Source of the DNA: Phaeobacter inhibens DSM 16374
Lineage (GTDB): Bacteria > Pseudomonadota > Alphaproteobacteria > Rhodobacterales > Rhodobacteraceae
Reading direction: 5' to 3'
NCBI RefSeq assembly: GCF_000473105.1
Contig: NZ_KI421498.1
Location: 620,001-684,000 of the forward strand
Length of the DNA stretch: 64,000 nucleotides
This document shows positions 53,024-62,927 of this stretch, one piece after another. Made by a program: the position numbers and the translations under genes. Every line of letters starts with the position of its first letter. Position 1 is the first letter of the stretch. Below the pieces are notes generated by a model. It had not been told where the DNA came from. It worked only from the letters and a program-made list of their open reading frames with translations, and made no database searches.

Positions 53024-54208
53024 ATGACTTATCTGACCCCTTATACGACTGCACTGTCCCGCGCCGCAGTGGCGCTTCCTGAAAATCCGTTGCGCGCGCT
53101 TTATCCCGTAGCAGCGCGCGATGGCATGATTTCGCTGGCCAACGGCCATCCGTCGCCCGACGCCTGCGATTACATCGGTTTGCAAGACGCGCTTCAAGCG
53201 GTAGCGGCTGACCCGATGGCGTGGCTCTATGGCCCCACGGCAGGTGATCCACGGCTGCGGCGCGCGCTTGCGCATCTGTCGGGGGACCAGCCGGACAGCG
53301 TGATCGTTACGTCTGGCGCACAACAAGGGATCGATTTGGCAATACGAACGCTGTGCGATCCTGGCGACACTGTTTTGGTGCCAGAGGCGCTCTATCCTGC
53401 TACGTTGTCGGTCTTGGCGGCTTGCGGTGTCAGCGCCAAACCTGTGTCCGAAGACGCCGACGGCCTTTGCCTCGACGCGTTGGAGAAAGCCTTTCAGGCG
53501 ACGCATGGGCGTATGCTTTATCTCACGCCAACGTTTGGGAATCCAACCGGGTCGGTTCTAAGCGAAGAGCGCAGATGCGCGCTGTTAGCGCTCTGTGCCC
53601 GGATGGGTGTGTCGATCATTGAGGACGACCCTTATCGCGATCTATGGTTCGATGCGCCGCCACCGCCATCCCTTTGGAAGATGGCCGGGGAGAGCGGCGC
53701 ACGGGTGATTTCGCTGCGATCTTGCTCCAAATCCATCGCTCTAGGCCTACGGATCGGCTGGATGCTGGTCTCTCCCGAGATTGCGCCGCACATCACGGCA
53801 ATGAAACAGGCAAGCGACCTGCAATCGAGCGGCACAGCACAAATGACCGTTCTGGCCTATCTGTCCTCGGGTCGGTTCGATGACTGGCTGATCAAGGTAC
53901 GCGCGCTTTGCCACAGGCGGCACGATACCTTGCGCGAGGGGTTGATTGCGGCAGGGTTTGACGCACCTGCCGTAGCGGGCGGAATGTTCCTGTGGGCGCG
54001 ACTGCCTGAACGCATTGACGTATCGCGGCTGTTCGAGACAGCAGTTGCCCAAGGCGTGCTCTACGCGCCTGGCGCGGCCTTCGACGCCAGCGGCCAAGGT
54101 GTCGAGATTGCGCGCTATGCCCGGTTCTGTTTTGCCTCCAATGATGTGGCGTCGTTGAAACAGGCAACTGACCGCCTGGCCGGGGCCGCACGCTTGGTCG
54201 CCCGATGA
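53024..54208 (+). CDS. PLP-dependent class I/II aminotransferase
   Basis: 394 residues of the fold-type I, 2-aminoadipate/MocR-type aminotransferase group but without a DNA-binding domain. PLP Lys236 in RSCSKSIALGLRIGW; GNPTG at 172-176; DDPYRDLWF near 201-209 (Asp/Tyr of the pyridoxal site); VTSGAQQGIDLAIR. Substrate unknown. Base composition is a little lower in GC than its neighbours. Overlaps the exporter gene by ATGA, so the two probably act on one compound. Confidence 0.9.
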   Translation: MTYLTPYTTALSRAAVALPENPLRALYPVAARDGMISLANGHPSPDACDYIGLQDALQAVAADPMAWLYGPTAGDPRLRRALAHLSGDQPDSVIVTSGAQQGIDLAIRTLCDPGDTVLVPEALYPATLSVLAACGVSAKPVSEDADGLCLDALEKAFQATHGRMLYLTPTFGNPTGSVLSEERRCALLALCARMGVSIIEDDPYRDLWFDAPPPPSLWKMAGESGARVISLRSCSKSIALGLRIGWMLVSPEIAPHITAMKQASDLQSSGTAQMTVLAYLSSGRFDDWLIKVRALCHRRHDTLREGLIAAGFDAPAVAGGMFLWARLPERIDVSRLFETAVAQGVLYAPGAAFDASGQGVEIARYARFCFASNDVASLKQATDRLAGAARLVAR

Positions 54209-55110
54209 CCGGGGCAAGCTCAGTCGCGCTGGCCCTTGCGCCAGATATCCTCATCATCGCGCTCGGCATGCTGCTTGGACGATTTTTCGACAACACCCTA
54301 TGGGTCGCCCTCGATAGGCTCTGCTTTTACGTCTTCTTCCCCGCCCTCATGTTCACTGCGGCGGCCGCACGTCCGATTGGCCTTAGCGACATCGCCTCTA
54401 TCGGCGTTGCGGTCTGGGTCTTGATGGGGCTCGGCTTTGTCTTGGCCTTGCCGTTACGGAGGATTGGACCCGCGTCCTTCCTGGATTTCGCCGGTGTTTG
54501 GCAGACGGCCTGGAGATTCAATGCGGGGCTTGCCTTTGTGGTGGCTCAGACGCTGCCGGAAGAGGCGGCTGCCTTGATGGCGGTTGCCATCGGCTTGGCT
54601 GTACCGCTGGCCAACGTCCTTGCCGTGGGCGCGCTGGCACGCGGCGCGGGCCAGACCATGGGCCCCATATTCAAAGCGATTGTGACGAACCCCTTCTTTC
54701 TGGCCAGCAGTGCAGGATTGCTTGTCGGAGCCACAGGCCACGCCGTGCCGGGCACAGCTGAATTGGCGCTGGACCGTCTGGCCAATGTCGCAATTCCGGC
54801 AGCACTCCTGTCTATCGGAGCATCCTTGAGCTTGCGTGTGCTCTGTGGGCTCAATGGCCTCACAGGCGGATTCCATCTGATAAAATTGGTTCTGCTGCCA
54901 CTTTGCGCTCTTGGGCTGGCTGAGCTCATGGCGTTAAGTCCGACGCAAACATCTATCATCGTTCTATTCGCCGCCTTGCCAACCGCCGCCGCCGCGCAAA
55001 CGCTAGCGGTGCGCTTCGGCGCAGACCGACGCGCGCCAGCAGCCATCATTGCCCAATCTACGGGCTTAGCTTGCGTGACCCTACCCGTATGGATTGCGCT
55101 CATTGTCTAG
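54205..55110 (+). CDS. AEC-family transporter
   Basis: 301 residues, about ten hydrophobic helices in two five-helix repeats, of the auxin-efflux-carrier family (LFDNTLWVALDRLCFYVFFPALMFTAAAARP-like opening; FAALPTAAAAQTLAVRFGADRR near the end). Probably exports an organic or amino acid made or removed by the coupled aminotransferase. Start is the ATGA overlap. Confidence 0.88.
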   Translation: MTGASSVALALAPDILIIALGMLLGRFFDNTLWVALDRLCFYVFFPALMFTAAAARPIGLSDIASIGVAVWVLMGLGFVLALPLRRIGPASFLDFAGVWQTAWRFNAGLAFVVAQTLPEEAAALMAVAIGLAVPLANVLAVGALARGAGQTMGPIFKAIVTNPFFLASSAGLLVGATGHAVPGTAELALDRLANVAIPAALLSIGASLSLRVLCGLNGLTGGFHLIKLVLLPLCALGLAELMALSPTQTSIIVLFAALPTAAAAQTLAVRFGADRRAPAAIIAQSTGLACVTLPVWIALIV

Positions 55111-55361
55111 TGTGCTCTTCGCGTGTCGGCACCGTGTACCGCAAGCCAGTTCAGACTGGGTTGCGGACATTAGAATAAGCACGGGGAATGTTCGCTTCGT
55201 CCGCTTAGCAGAGATTGCATGATATTTGGTCGCTGCAGGCAGAGCGACTCCGGAAATTGCGCGCTTCGGATACTGGTGCACACTCAATTTTGCCTGAGGT
55301 CTATCGCGGGTGCCCTCGTGGGCCATCTACACAGGCGCAGTCAACCCAACACCCGAGCCGT
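55111..55361. other. gene-free right edge of the LysR module
   Basis: About 250 bp with lower GC and no coding signal, between the AEC gene and the shared terminator. Probably the right border of an acquired segment. Confidence 0.4.
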
Positions 55362-55398
55362 ATAAAAGGGACCGGAGCAATGCCCCGCTCCCTTTTAT
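55362..55398. terminator. bidirectional terminator, AEC gene and pdh operon
   Basis: ATAAAAGGGA / TCCCTTTTAT, 10-bp perfect stem with an inner G/C part, between convergent transcripts 22 bp from the pdhC stop. Confidence 0.85.
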
Positions 55399-55419
55399 AT
55401 CTCCGTTGATTTACGGGGC

Positions 55420-56739
55420 TCAGGCCAGCATCATCATCGGGTTTTCGAGGTTGTCCTTGATCGCGTTCAGCAGTTCGGCGCCAAGCGCGCCGTCGATGAC
55501 GCGGTGGTCGACGGACATGGTCACCGACATCACGGTGGCCACGGCCAGTTCGCCGTCTGCACCGACAACCGGTTTCTTGACCCCTGCGCCCACGGCGAGG
55601 ATGCCTGCGTGCGGCGGGTTCACGATGGCGTCGAAATTGTCGATGCCGAACATGCCGAGGTTGGAGATCGCAAAGCTGCCACCCTGATATTCATGCGGCG
55701 CAAGCTTGCGGTCGCGGGCGCGTTTGGCGAGGTCTTTCATCTCGGTCGACAGGGTCGAGAGCGATTTGGTGTCGCTGTTCTGCAGGACGGGCGTGAACAA
55801 GCCGCCCTCAATCGCGACGGCGACCGCCACATCGGAGGCTTCCATCTTCAGCACGCGATCCCCGGCCCAGACGGCGTTTGCGTCCGGCACGGCCTGCAGC
55901 GCCAGGGCACAGGCCTTGATGATGAAGTCATTGACCGAGAGTTTCACACCGCGGCCCTCGAGCTGTTTGTTCAGCTCGCCGCGGAACTTCAGCAGCGCAT
56001 CCAGCTGGATGTCGCGGCGCAGGTAGAAATGCGGCACGGTTTGCTTGGCTTCGGTGAGGCGGGCGGCGATTGTCTTGCGCATGCCGTCCAGTTTGACCTC
56101 CTCATAGGTGCGGCCTTCGTACATGCGGGCGACCTGATCGGCGGAGGGGCCTGTGGGGGCGGCAGCTGCGGCAGAGGCTGCGGCGGTTGCCGGAGCGGCT
56201 GCTGCCGGGGCGTCGGCGGCCTGCGGTTTGGCGTTTTCCACGTCGGCCTTCACGATGCGGCCACGGGGGCCGGAGCCGTTCAGCTGGGCCAGATCCAACC
56301 CCTTGTCAGCCGCGATACGGCGCGCCAGAGGCGACGCAAAGATGCGGTTGCCATCTGCCGCGGTTGGTGCGGCAGGCGCTGGTGTTGCCGCAGCTGCCGC
56401 TGGTGCAGGGGCGGCTTCCTCGGGCGCCACAGGGGCGGCCTCGTCTGCCGCGGCTGCGGGTGCAGCCGGGGTGGTGCCGATGTCGTCGGCGCTTTCGCCA
56501 TCTTCCAGCAGCACGGCGATGGGGCTGTTGACCTTCACGCCTTCGCTGCCTTCGGGGATCAGGATCTTGCCGATGGTGCCTTCGTCGACGGCCTCAAACT
56601 CCATCGTCGCCTTGTCGGTTTCGATTTCCGCCAGCAGGTCGCCAGAGGCGACGGTGTCGCCTTCCTTCACGAGCCATTTGGCGAGCGTGCCTTCTTCCAT
56701 AGTGGGGGAGAGGGCGGGCATCAGGATTTCTGTGGGCAT
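55420..56739 (-). CDS. pdhC: pyruvate dehydrogenase E2, dihydrolipoamide acetyltransferase
   Basis: 439 residues. N-terminal lipoyl domain with lipoylated Lys in [12 protein letters not shown] (~40-50), a long Ala/Pro linker, E3/E1-binding domain ([34 protein letters not shown]) and a catalytic acetyltransferase domain ending with [17 protein letters not shown] (HxxxDG active site). Transfers acetyl to Co[18 protein letters not shown] start; the 24-codon upstream extension belongs to the preceding ORF region. Third enzyme gene of the pdh operon. Confidence 0.97.
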   Translation of the reverse strand: MPTEILMPALSPTMEEGTLAKWLVKEGDTVASGDLLAEIETDKATMEFEAVDEGTIGKILIPEGSEGVKVNSPIAVLLEDGESADDIGTTPAAPAAAADEAAPVAPEEAAPAPAAAAATPAPAAPTAADGNRIFASPLARRIAADKGLDLAQLNGSGPRGRIVKADVENAKPQAADAPAAAAPATAAASAAAAAPTGPSADQVARMYEGRTYEEVKLDGMRKTIAARLTEAKQTVPHFYLRRDIQLDALLKFRGELNKQLEGRGVKLSVNDFIIKACALALQAVPDANAVWAGDRVLKMEASDVAVAVAIEGGLFTPVLQNSDTKSLSTLSTEMKDLAKRARDRKLAPHEYQGGSFAISNLGMFGIDNFDAIVNPPHAGILAVGAGVKKPVVGADGELAVATVMSVTMSVDHRVIDGALGAELLNAIKDNLENPMMMLA

Positions 56740-56740
56740 T

Positions 56741-57034
56741 TTATGATCCCTCACCTTTCGGAACAAACGGTCCTTCCGCTTCTTTGCCGATAACTCGGAA
56801 CTCACTTTCATGAACCAACCGGCAAAAGTATGGTGCAGAAGTTGGGAGCGGATAGTCAGCGTGTGCCATTGAAGTCATGGCGTCGGTTCGAACCTCGCTA
56901 GAGTTGCCTAGTTCAGTATAGGTTACAAACACGGTTACAGGTTCAAAGAAAACTTCCCCTGACATTGCGAACGCAGCCCACCAACCGCTTGCGGATGCTG
57001 TGCTTATTACACTGATATCATTCAAGTTGTTCAT
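56741..57034 (-). CDS. small unknown ORF inside the pdh operon
   Basis: 97 residues, no family recognised. The ATG overlaps the pdhB stop (ATGA) and its stop lies one base before the pdhC start, so it fills exactly the space between the two genes and is translationally coupled. Sequence is mixed, with two aromatic patches ([25 protein letters not shown]), one Cys and a charged end. Codon use is clearly less GC-rich than pdhA/B/C, pointing to a recent insertion. Confidence 0.65.
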   Translation of the reverse strand: MNNLNDISVISTASASGWWAAFAMSGEVFFEPVTVFVTYTELGNSSEVRTDAMTSMAHADYPLPTSAPYFCRLVHESEFRVIGKEAEGPFVPKGEGS

Positions 57035-58416
57035 CGATAAGTCACTTGTTTCACTGCTTCGATCACCTCATCGGTGGTGACCAGCGCGTGTTTTTCGAGA
57101 TTGGCGGCATAGGGCATGGGGACGTCCTTGCCGGTGCAGGTGATGACGGGGGCGTCGAGGTAATCAAACGCCTCCTGCATCACCACGGAGGAGATATAGC
57201 TGCCAACAGAGCCCTGCGGCCAGCCTTCCTCAACTGTGACCAGACGGTTGGTCTTCATCACCGATTTGATGATGGAACCGGTGTCCATCGGGCGCAGGGT
57301 GCGCAGGTCGATGACCTCGGCGCTGATGCCATCCTCGGCCAGTTTCTCCGCCGCTTCCAGCGCATAGGTCATGCCGATGCCAAAGGAGACGATGGTGACG
57401 TCAGTGCCTTCCCGCCAGATCCGGGCCTTGCCAAAGGGAACGGTGTAATCATCCAGCTTCGGCACTTCAAAGGACTTGCCGTAGAGGATCTCGTTCTCGA
57501 GGAAGATCACCGGGTTGTTGTCGCGGATGGCGGTTTTCATCAGACCTTTGGCGTCGGAGGCGGAGTAGGGCATCGCCACCTTCAGGCCGGGGATCTGCAT
57601 GTACCAGGCGGCATAATCCTGGCTGTGCTGTGCGCCCACGCGCGCGGCGGCACCGTTGGGACCACGGAACACCATCGGTGCACCCATCTGACCGCCGGAC
57701 ATATAGAGCGTCTTGGCGGCAGAGTTGATGATGTGGTCAATCGCCTGCATGGCGAAGTTGAAGGTCATGAATTCCACAATCGGGCGCAGACCGCCAAAGG
57801 CCGCGCCGGTGGCGATGCCGGCAAAACCATGTTCGGTGATCGGGGTGTCGATCACCCGCTTGGCGCCGAATTCGTCCAACAGGCCCTGAGAGATCTTATA
57901 GGCGCCCTGATATTCGGCGACTTCCTCGCCCATCAGGAAGACATCATCGTCACGGCGCATTTCCTCGGCCATGGCGTCGCGCAGGGCTTCGCGGACCGTG
58001 GTCTGCACCACTTCGGTACCCTCGGGCCAGTCGGGGGTGGTGTCCACCTCCGGTGCGGCGGGGGCTGCGGCAGCAGCGGCGGTGGTTGCGGGCGCCGCAG
58101 GTGCCTCTGCCGCCGGCGCTTCGCTTGCGGAGGGCGCGGATGCTGCAGGGGCCGCGTCGGGGTCGTAGCTTTCGCCCTCTTCCAGCAGCACGGCGATGGG
58201 GCTGTTGACCTTCACGTTTTCGCTGCCTTCACCGATCAGGATCTTGCCGATGACGCCTTCGTCAACGGCTTCGAATTCCATCGTCGCCTTGTCGGTTTCG
58301 ATCTCGGCCAGAATATCGCCGGAATTTACGGTATCGCCCTCTTTGACCAGCCATTTGGCCAGGGTGCCTTCCTCCATGGTCGGCGACAGGGCGGGCATCA
58401 GGATTTCAGTTGCCAT
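57031..58416 (-). CDS. pdhB: pyruvate dehydrogenase E1 beta with lipoyl domain
   Basis: 461 residues. An N-terminal lipoyl domain ([26 protein letters not shown]; Lys in [10 protein letters not shown]) is joined by an Ala/Pro linker to a complete E1 beta chain ([36 protein letters not shown]...). The alphaproteobacterial form of E1 beta has this extra lipoyl domain. With PdhA it decarboxylates pyruvate using thiamine diphosphate. Starts 16 bp after pdhA. Confidence 0.97.
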   Translation of the reverse strand: MATEILMPALSPTMEEGTLAKWLVKEGDTVNSGDILAEIETDKATMEFEAVDEGVIGKILIGEGSENVKVNSPIAVLLEEGESYDPDAAPAASAPSASEAPAAEAPAAPATTAAAAAAPAAPEVDTTPDWPEGTEVVQTTVREALRDAMAEEMRRDDDVFLMGEEVAEYQGAYKISQGLLDEFGAKRVIDTPITEHGFAGIATGAAFGGLRPIVEFMTFNFAMQAIDHIINSAAKTLYMSGGQMGAPMVFRGPNGAAARVGAQHSQDYAAWYMQIPGLKVAMPYSASDAKGLMKTAIRDNNPVIFLENEILYGKSFEVPKLDDYTVPFGKARIWREGTDVTIVSFGIGMTYALEAAEKLAEDGISAEVIDLRTLRPMDTGSIIKSVMKTNRLVTVEEGWPQGSVGSYISSVVMQEAFDYLDAPVITCTGKDVPMPYAANLEKHALVTTDEVIEAVKQVTYR

Positions 58417-58432
58417 ATCGTGTTACGTCCCC

Positions 58433-59446
58433 TCAGGCGGTTTCTTGCGGCAGATCGTCCGCATAAATATCGGTCCAGAGTTCTTCGAGCGCCGGTTCCG
58501 GGCTCTCTTTGGAGAAGTCTGCGGATTTGTTGACGATGTCCTTGATCTCTTTGTCGATCGCCTTCAGATCATCCTCGCTGGCGTGGCTGCCGGTCAGCAG
58601 CATTGAGCGGATTTGCTCGATCGGGTCGCGTTCCTCGCGCATTTTCTGCACCTCTTCGCGGGTGCGGTATTTGGCGGGGTCGGACATAGAGTGACCACGG
58701 TAGCGGTAGGTCTTGACCTCAAGGATATAGGGGCCTTTGCCCGCGCGGCAGTGGGCAACGGCGCGTTCGCCGGCCTCTTTCACCGCCAGCACATCCATGC
58801 CGTCCACTTCTTCACCCTTGATGCCGTAGGCTTCGCCGCGTTTCCACAGGGCGGGGGATTTGGTGGAGCGCTGGACCGAGGTACCCATGGCGTATTGGTT
58901 GTTTTCAATGACAAAAACCACCGGCAGATCCCAAAGCTGCGCCATATTGTAGGTCTCGTAAACCTGGCCCTGGTTGGCCGCGCCATCGCCGAAATAGGCG
59001 AATGTCACGCGGTCGTTGCCTTTGTATTTGTCAGAGAAGGCGAGGCCTGCACCCAGTGGTACCTGAGCGCCGACGATGCCGTGGCCGCCGTAGAAATGCT
59101 TCTCCTTGGAGAACATATGCATGGAGCCGCCCTTACCCTTGGAATAGCCGCCTTCGCGACCGGTAAGTTCTGCCATCACGCCGTCCGGGTCCATGCCACA
59201 GGCCAGCATATGGCCGTGATCGCGATAGGAAGTCACGCGTTTGTCGCCATCTTCGGCGGCGGCCTCAAGGCCGACAACAACCGCTTCCTGGCCGATATAG
59301 AGATGGCAGAAGCCGCCAATCAGACCCATGCCATAAAGTTGGCCGGCCTTTTCCTCGAATCGCCGGATGAGCAGCATCTCGCGGTAGTATTCGAGCAACT
59401 CATCGGCAGAAACATTTGGTTTCTTGACACTTTTTCTCGCAGCCAT
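58433..59446 (-). CDS. pdhA: pyruvate dehydrogenase E1 alpha
   Basis: 337 residues; thiamine diphosphate/Mg motif GDGAANQGQVYETYNMAQLWDLPVVFVIENN and the phosphorylation-loop-like YRYRGHSMSDPAKYRTREEV. First gene of the operon pdhA-pdhB-ORF-pdhC. Two inverted repeats in the 90 bp before it suggest regulation by a repressor or activator. Confidence 0.97.
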   Translation of the reverse strand: MAARKSVKKPNVSADELLEYYREMLLIRRFEEKAGQLYGMGLIGGFCHLYIGQEAVVVGLEAAAEDGDKRVTSYRDHGHMLACGMDPDGVMAELTGREGGYSKGKGGSMHMFSKEKHFYGGHGIVGAQVPLGAGLAFSDKYKGNDRVTFAYFGDGAANQGQVYETYNMAQLWDLPVVFVIENNQYAMGTSVQRSTKSPALWKRGEAYGIKGEEVDGMDVLAVKEAGERAVAHCRAGKGPYILEVKTYRYRGHSMSDPAKYRTREEVQKMREERDPIEQIRSMLLTGSHASEDDLKAIDKEIKDIVNKSADFSKESPEPALEELWTDIYADDLPQETA

Positions 59447-59473
59447 AGTGGCGGGCTCCCCCTTAAGGCTAGA

Positions 59474-59491
59474 TAGTTTAATGCTAAACTA
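59474..59491. promoter_or_regulatory. palindrome upstream of pdhA (site 1)
   Basis: TAGTTTA-ATGC-TAAACTA, a perfect 7-bp dyad with 4-nt spacer, 28 bp before the pdhA start codon. Placed to overlap the promoter or the start of the transcript. Confidence 0.55.
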
Positions 59492-59510
59492 GTTCATAAT
59501 GGATTTTACG

Positions 59511-59536
59511 ACGTCATGCGAGTGTTATTATGACGT
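59511..59536. promoter_or_regulatory. inverted repeat upstream of pdhA (site 2)
   Basis: ACGTCAT-N12-ATGACGT, perfect 7-bp arms, ~65 bp before the start codon. Confidence 0.45.
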
Positions 59537-59670
59537 GCCGTCACCAAGGGGTAAAGGCGATGGTGTTATCCGGGGGTAACCTGAGGGCAGCAGGCCAGGC
59601 CGGTGACCGTTTGCACGGTAACTGTGTGGTGCTGGGGTAAGGATGGTGGTCCTATTGCTGGCGGAACAGC

Positions 59671-59700
59671 AAAACGCCCGCGAGCGGGGCTGCGGGCGTT
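59671..59700 (-). terminator. ftsB/divIC terminator
   Basis: AACGCCCGC / GCGGGCGTT perfect 9-bp stem, followed on the minus strand by TTTT, ~35 bp after the ftsB stop. Confidence 0.85.
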
Positions 59701-59734
59701 GGTCATGAGACGAGATTGTCAAATTCTGGTCAGA

Positions 59735-60034
59735 TCAGCGAATGACGATTTCATCCGCGCGCAACAGCCCCAGCACCGAGCGCGCCTGCTCATCCAGCAG
59801 ATCCAGATCGAGGTAGTCATCAGACAGCCGGTGGGTGAGATTTTCCATCTGCGCGGTTTCGCGTTTCAGCTGGTCGAGATCCTGACGCAGCGCTTCGGCC
59901 TCGGCCTGGATCTCGACCCGCCTGAACAACCCGAAGTCGCCCTGCACGGCGGCAAAGGTAAAATATGCGCTGAGTGCGAATGCAATCGTTGAGAAAACGA
60001 ATGCGCCCAGAGAGGGTCGGTTGCTTCGGGTCAC
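59735..60034 (-). CDS. FtsB/DivIC-type septum formation initiator
   Basis: 99 residues: one transmembrane helix (~10-30, LGAFVFSTIAFALSAYFTFAAVQG) followed by a periplasmic coiled coil (VEIQAEAEALRQDLDQLKRETAQMENLTHRL). It is the usual small divisome protein that links FtsL and FtsQ. GTG at 60034 is the likely start; the frame runs 45 codons further but that stretch is not protein-like. It lies between pdhA and pgk, its usual site in this order. Confidence 0.85.
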   Translation of the reverse strand: MTRSNRPSLGAFVFSTIAFALSAYFTFAAVQGDFGLFRRVEIQAEAEALRQDLDQLKRETAQMENLTHRLSDDYLDLDLLDEQARSVLGLLRADEIVIR

Positions 60035-60290
60035 GGTGGATAGCCTGTATGATCTGCTGCTCAAGTCTCGCGCCAGTTTGCCCGGCGTCTGCAACAATAC
60101 TGCCACAGGCAACATGGTTTGTGAAACGTAAAAATTGTTAATTTTGAACATTCTCAGGCAAAACCGCACCCCAACCGCGTGGCAGGGGTGCGAATGGTAA
60201 ACAGATGGTTAATGCGTTCTGCGGATCGCTGCGATCTTAACCTTTTGCGGCAGCGATGGCGTCAGGTCGACGCCAGACCGAGCGGCTGAT

Positions 60291-61481
60291 TCAACCTTCG
60301 AGGGCGGCAACGCCGGGCAGGGTCTTGCCCTCCATCCACTCCAGAAAGGCGCCGCCTGCGGTGGAGATATAGGTGAAATCAGCTGCAGCCCCGGCCTGAT
60401 TGAGGGCGGCCACGGTGTCGCCGCCGCCTGCCACGCTGACCAGCGCGCCGGATTTGGTGAGGCTGGCGGCCTGTTGTGCAGCGGCATTGGTGGCAGCATC
60501 AAAGGGCGCGATTTCAAAGGCGCCCATCGGGCCATTCCAGATCAGCGTTTTGGAGGCGAAAAGCGTATCGGCGACGGCAGCGACAGTCTGCGGGCCTGCG
60601 TCCAGGATCATTGCATCGGCGGGGCAGGCGTCAGCGGCGACGGTTTCATTGTCGGCACCTGCCTTGAACTCGCGCGCGACCACGACGTCGATGGGCAGGA
60701 TGATCTTACAGCCCTGAGTTTCGGCCTTGCTCAGGATCTCGCGGGCGGTGTCGGCCATATCATGCTCACAGAGGGATTTGCCCACGTCGATGCCCTGTGC
60801 CGCGAGAAAGGTATTGGCCATGCCGCCACCAATCACCAGATTGTCGACCTTGCCGACCAGATTGCCCAGAAGCTCGAGCTTGGTAGAGACCTTTGCGCCG
60901 CCGACGACGGCTGTCACCGGGCGCTGGGGTTGGCCAAGAGCGGTTTCCAGCGCTGTCAGCTCGGCCTGCATCAGACGACCAGCACAGGCGGGCAGCAGAC
61001 GGGCCAACGCCTCAGTCGAGGCGTGGGCGCGGTGGGCGGCGGAAAACGCATCATTGCAGTAGATATCGCCCAGCTTGGCCATCTCAGCGGCAAGATCGGC
61101 GTCGTTCTTTTCCTCGCCCGCGTGGAAACGGGTATTTTCCAGCAGCAGCACGCCACCGGCTGGCAGGCCCTGAACGGCGGCTTCGGCAGCGGGGCCACGG
61201 CAATCCGCAGCAAAGGTGACGGGGGCGCCGAACGCGGCCTCAAGTGCCGGCACCAGCGGGCGTAGCGACATCTCTGCGACGACCTTGCCCTTTGGACGGC
61301 CGAAATGGGCCAGCAGAATTGGAGTGCCGCCTGCGGCGAGGATATCCTTGATCGTGGGGGCGACGCGCTGGATGCGGGTGTCATCGGTGACCCGGCCATC
61401 CTCAACCGGGACGTTGATATCGACGCGCACCAGAACGCGCTTGCCTGCCAGGTCCATCGTGTCGAGTGCGTTCCAGCCCAT
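60291..61481 (-). CDS. pgk: phosphoglycerate kinase
   Basis: 396 residues. Blocks [36 protein letters not shown] and the nucleotide loop [11 protein letters not shown] identify it. Transfers phosphate between 1,3-bisphosphoglycerate and ADP in glycolysis. ATG at 61481 ([10 protein letters not shown]) has AAGGA at good spacing; another ATG two codons upstream is too close to it. Confidence 0.98.
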   Translation of the reverse strand: MGWNALDTMDLAGKRVLVRVDINVPVEDGRVTDDTRIQRVAPTIKDILAAGGTPILLAHFGRPKGKVVAEMSLRPLVPALEAAFGAPVTFAADCRGPAAEAAVQGLPAGGVLLLENTRFHAGEEKNDADLAAEMAKLGDIYCNDAFSAAHRAHASTEALARLLPACAGRLMQAELTALETALGQPQRPVTAVVGGAKVSTKLELLGNLVGKVDNLVIGGGMANTFLAAQGIDVGKSLCEHDMADTAREILSKAETQGCKIILPIDVVVAREFKAGADNETVAADACPADAMILDAGPQTVAAVADTLFASKTLIWNGPMGAFEIAPFDAATNAAAQQAASLTKSGALVSVAGGGDTVAALNQAGAAADFTYISTAGGAFLEWMEGKTLPGVAALEG

Positions 61482-61662
61482 GATCATATCCTTCTTTGGT
61501 CTTGGTTTGATGCGCCAGCGGCGGAAACTGTGCCGCTGGCGGTGTTGGCGCGATGTTTCGGGGCTTTTTGCCGCTCAGTCAATGCTCTGTGACCAAAGCT
61601 CCCTTGGCAATTGCGGGCGCTGGCCTTAACTATCGGGCAAATGCAAAGAACAGGAGCGCCAC

Positions 61663-62169
61663 ATGGCCGAGATCAAAGACCCCGAAAACACCATCATCAT
61701 GGAGCTGAAAGACGGCAAGGTGGTGATCGAACTGCTGCCCGACGTGGCCCCTCAGCACAGCGCGCGCATGAAAGAACTGGCCCGTAGCGGCGCATATGAC
61801 AATGTGGCGTTTCACCGGGTGATCGATGGTTTCATGGCGCAGACCGGCGACGTGCAGCACGGCGACATGGAAGACGGGTTCAACCTGCGTATGGCGGGCA
61901 CCGGTGGCTCTGATCTGCCGAATGTTCCGGCGGAATTCTCCAAGCTGCCGCATGACCGTGGCACGCTGGGCGCGGCGCGCTCCGCCAACCCGGATTCGGC
62001 CAACTCTCAGTTCTTCATCAACTTCAAGGACAACCACTTCCTGAACGGTCAGTACACGGTCTATGGCCGCGTGATCGAGGGGATGGAGCATGTCGATGCG
62101 ATCACCCGGGGTGAGCCGCCTGCGAACCCTGACCGCATGGTCAGCGTCAAGGTGGCAGCCGATGTATAA
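61663..62169 (+). CDS. cyclophilin-type peptidyl-prolyl isomerase, cytosolic
   Basis: 168 residues without a signal peptide; FHRVIDGFMAQTGDVQHGDM and SANSQFFINFKDNHFLNGQYTVYGRVIEGM are the cyclophilin core with the catalytic Arg in FHRV. Catalyses proline cis-trans change during folding. Overlaps the next, exported cyclophilin by 8 nt. Confidence 0.96.
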   Translation: MAEIKDPENTIIMELKDGKVVIELLPDVAPQHSARMKELARSGAYDNVAFHRVIDGFMAQTGDVQHGDMEDGFNLRMAGTGGSDLPNVPAEFSKLPHDRGTLGAARSANPDSANSQFFINFKDNHFLNGQYTVYGRVIEGMEHVDAITRGEPPANPDRMVSVKVAADV

Positions 62170-62713
62170 GCTGGCAGCGGTATTTGCGCTGATGGCGGGT
62201 CCGGCACTGGCCAGCGGTCTGGAGATCGCGGTTGAGGGCGAGGGCGCCAATGGCACCATCAAGATCGACCTGTTCGAGGACGTGGCCCCCAAGCATGTCG
62301 AGCAGATCACCGCACTGGCGGCTGAGGGCAAATATGATGGCGTGGTCTTTCACCGCGTGATCGAAGGCTTCATGGCGCAGACCGGTGATGTGGAATTCGG
62401 CAAGCTGGGTGGCGATATGCGCCGCGCCGGCATGGGCGGTTCCGAGCGGTCGGACCTGCCGGCCGAATTTTCCGATCTGGAGTTTGATCGCGGTGTGGTC
62501 GGCATGGCCCGCTCGCAGGATCCCGATAGCGCCAATTCGCAGTTTTTCATCATGTTTGCGCCGGGGCATTTCCTGAACGGTCAGTACACCGTTGTGGGCA
62601 AGGTGACCGAGGGCATGGATGTGGTCGACGCGATCAAACGTGGCAGCGGCAGTCAGAACGGCGCCGTTGTCGGTCAGCCCGATGTGATGAAAACGGTCTC
62701 TGTGACTGAGTGA
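62162..62713 (+). CDS. cyclophilin-type peptidyl-prolyl isomerase, exported
   Basis: 183 residues with a short signal peptide (MYKLAAVFALMAGPALAS). Core FHRVIEGFMAQTGDVEFGKL and SANSQFFIMFAPGHFLNGQYTVVGKV is very close to the cytosolic copy just upstream, so the pair comes from a tandem duplication in which one copy gained an export signal. Periplasmic folding role. Confidence 0.95.
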   Translation: MYKLAAVFALMAGPALASGLEIAVEGEGANGTIKIDLFEDVAPKHVEQITALAAEGKYDGVVFHRVIEGFMAQTGDVEFGKLGGDMRRAGMGGSERSDLPAEFSDLEFDRGVVGMARSQDPDSANSQFFIMFAPGHFLNGQYTVVGKVTEGMDVVDAIKRGSGSQNGAVVGQPDVMKTVSVTE

Positions 62714-62755
62714 GCCTTGCTTCGCGTGATCTTGTGGTCCGCAGGTCATTGTTTG

Positions 62756-62796
62756 AACGGCCCGTACCTTGAATGGTGCGGGCCGTTTGCTGTTTT
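62756..62796 (+). terminator. terminator of the cyclophilin pair
   Basis: AACGGCCCGTACC / GGTGCGGGCCGTT, 13-bp stem with one wobble, 6-nt loop, then TTTGCTGTTTT. Confidence 0.92.
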
Positions 62797-62927
62797 CCGC
62801 CTAGGACGCGCGCGCCTGTCACGGGCTTGTGCGGTGCATGTGAGGTGGGTTTGCGGCAAGCTGTGCCCCTGATTTGGGCCGGGGAACCCATGGGAGACCT
62901 CTTGGGGACACAGGGAGGAGGCCTGCG

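Noticed and set aside
57046-58533. 495-codon plus-strand ORF over pdhB
   Set aside because: Shadow of pdhB.
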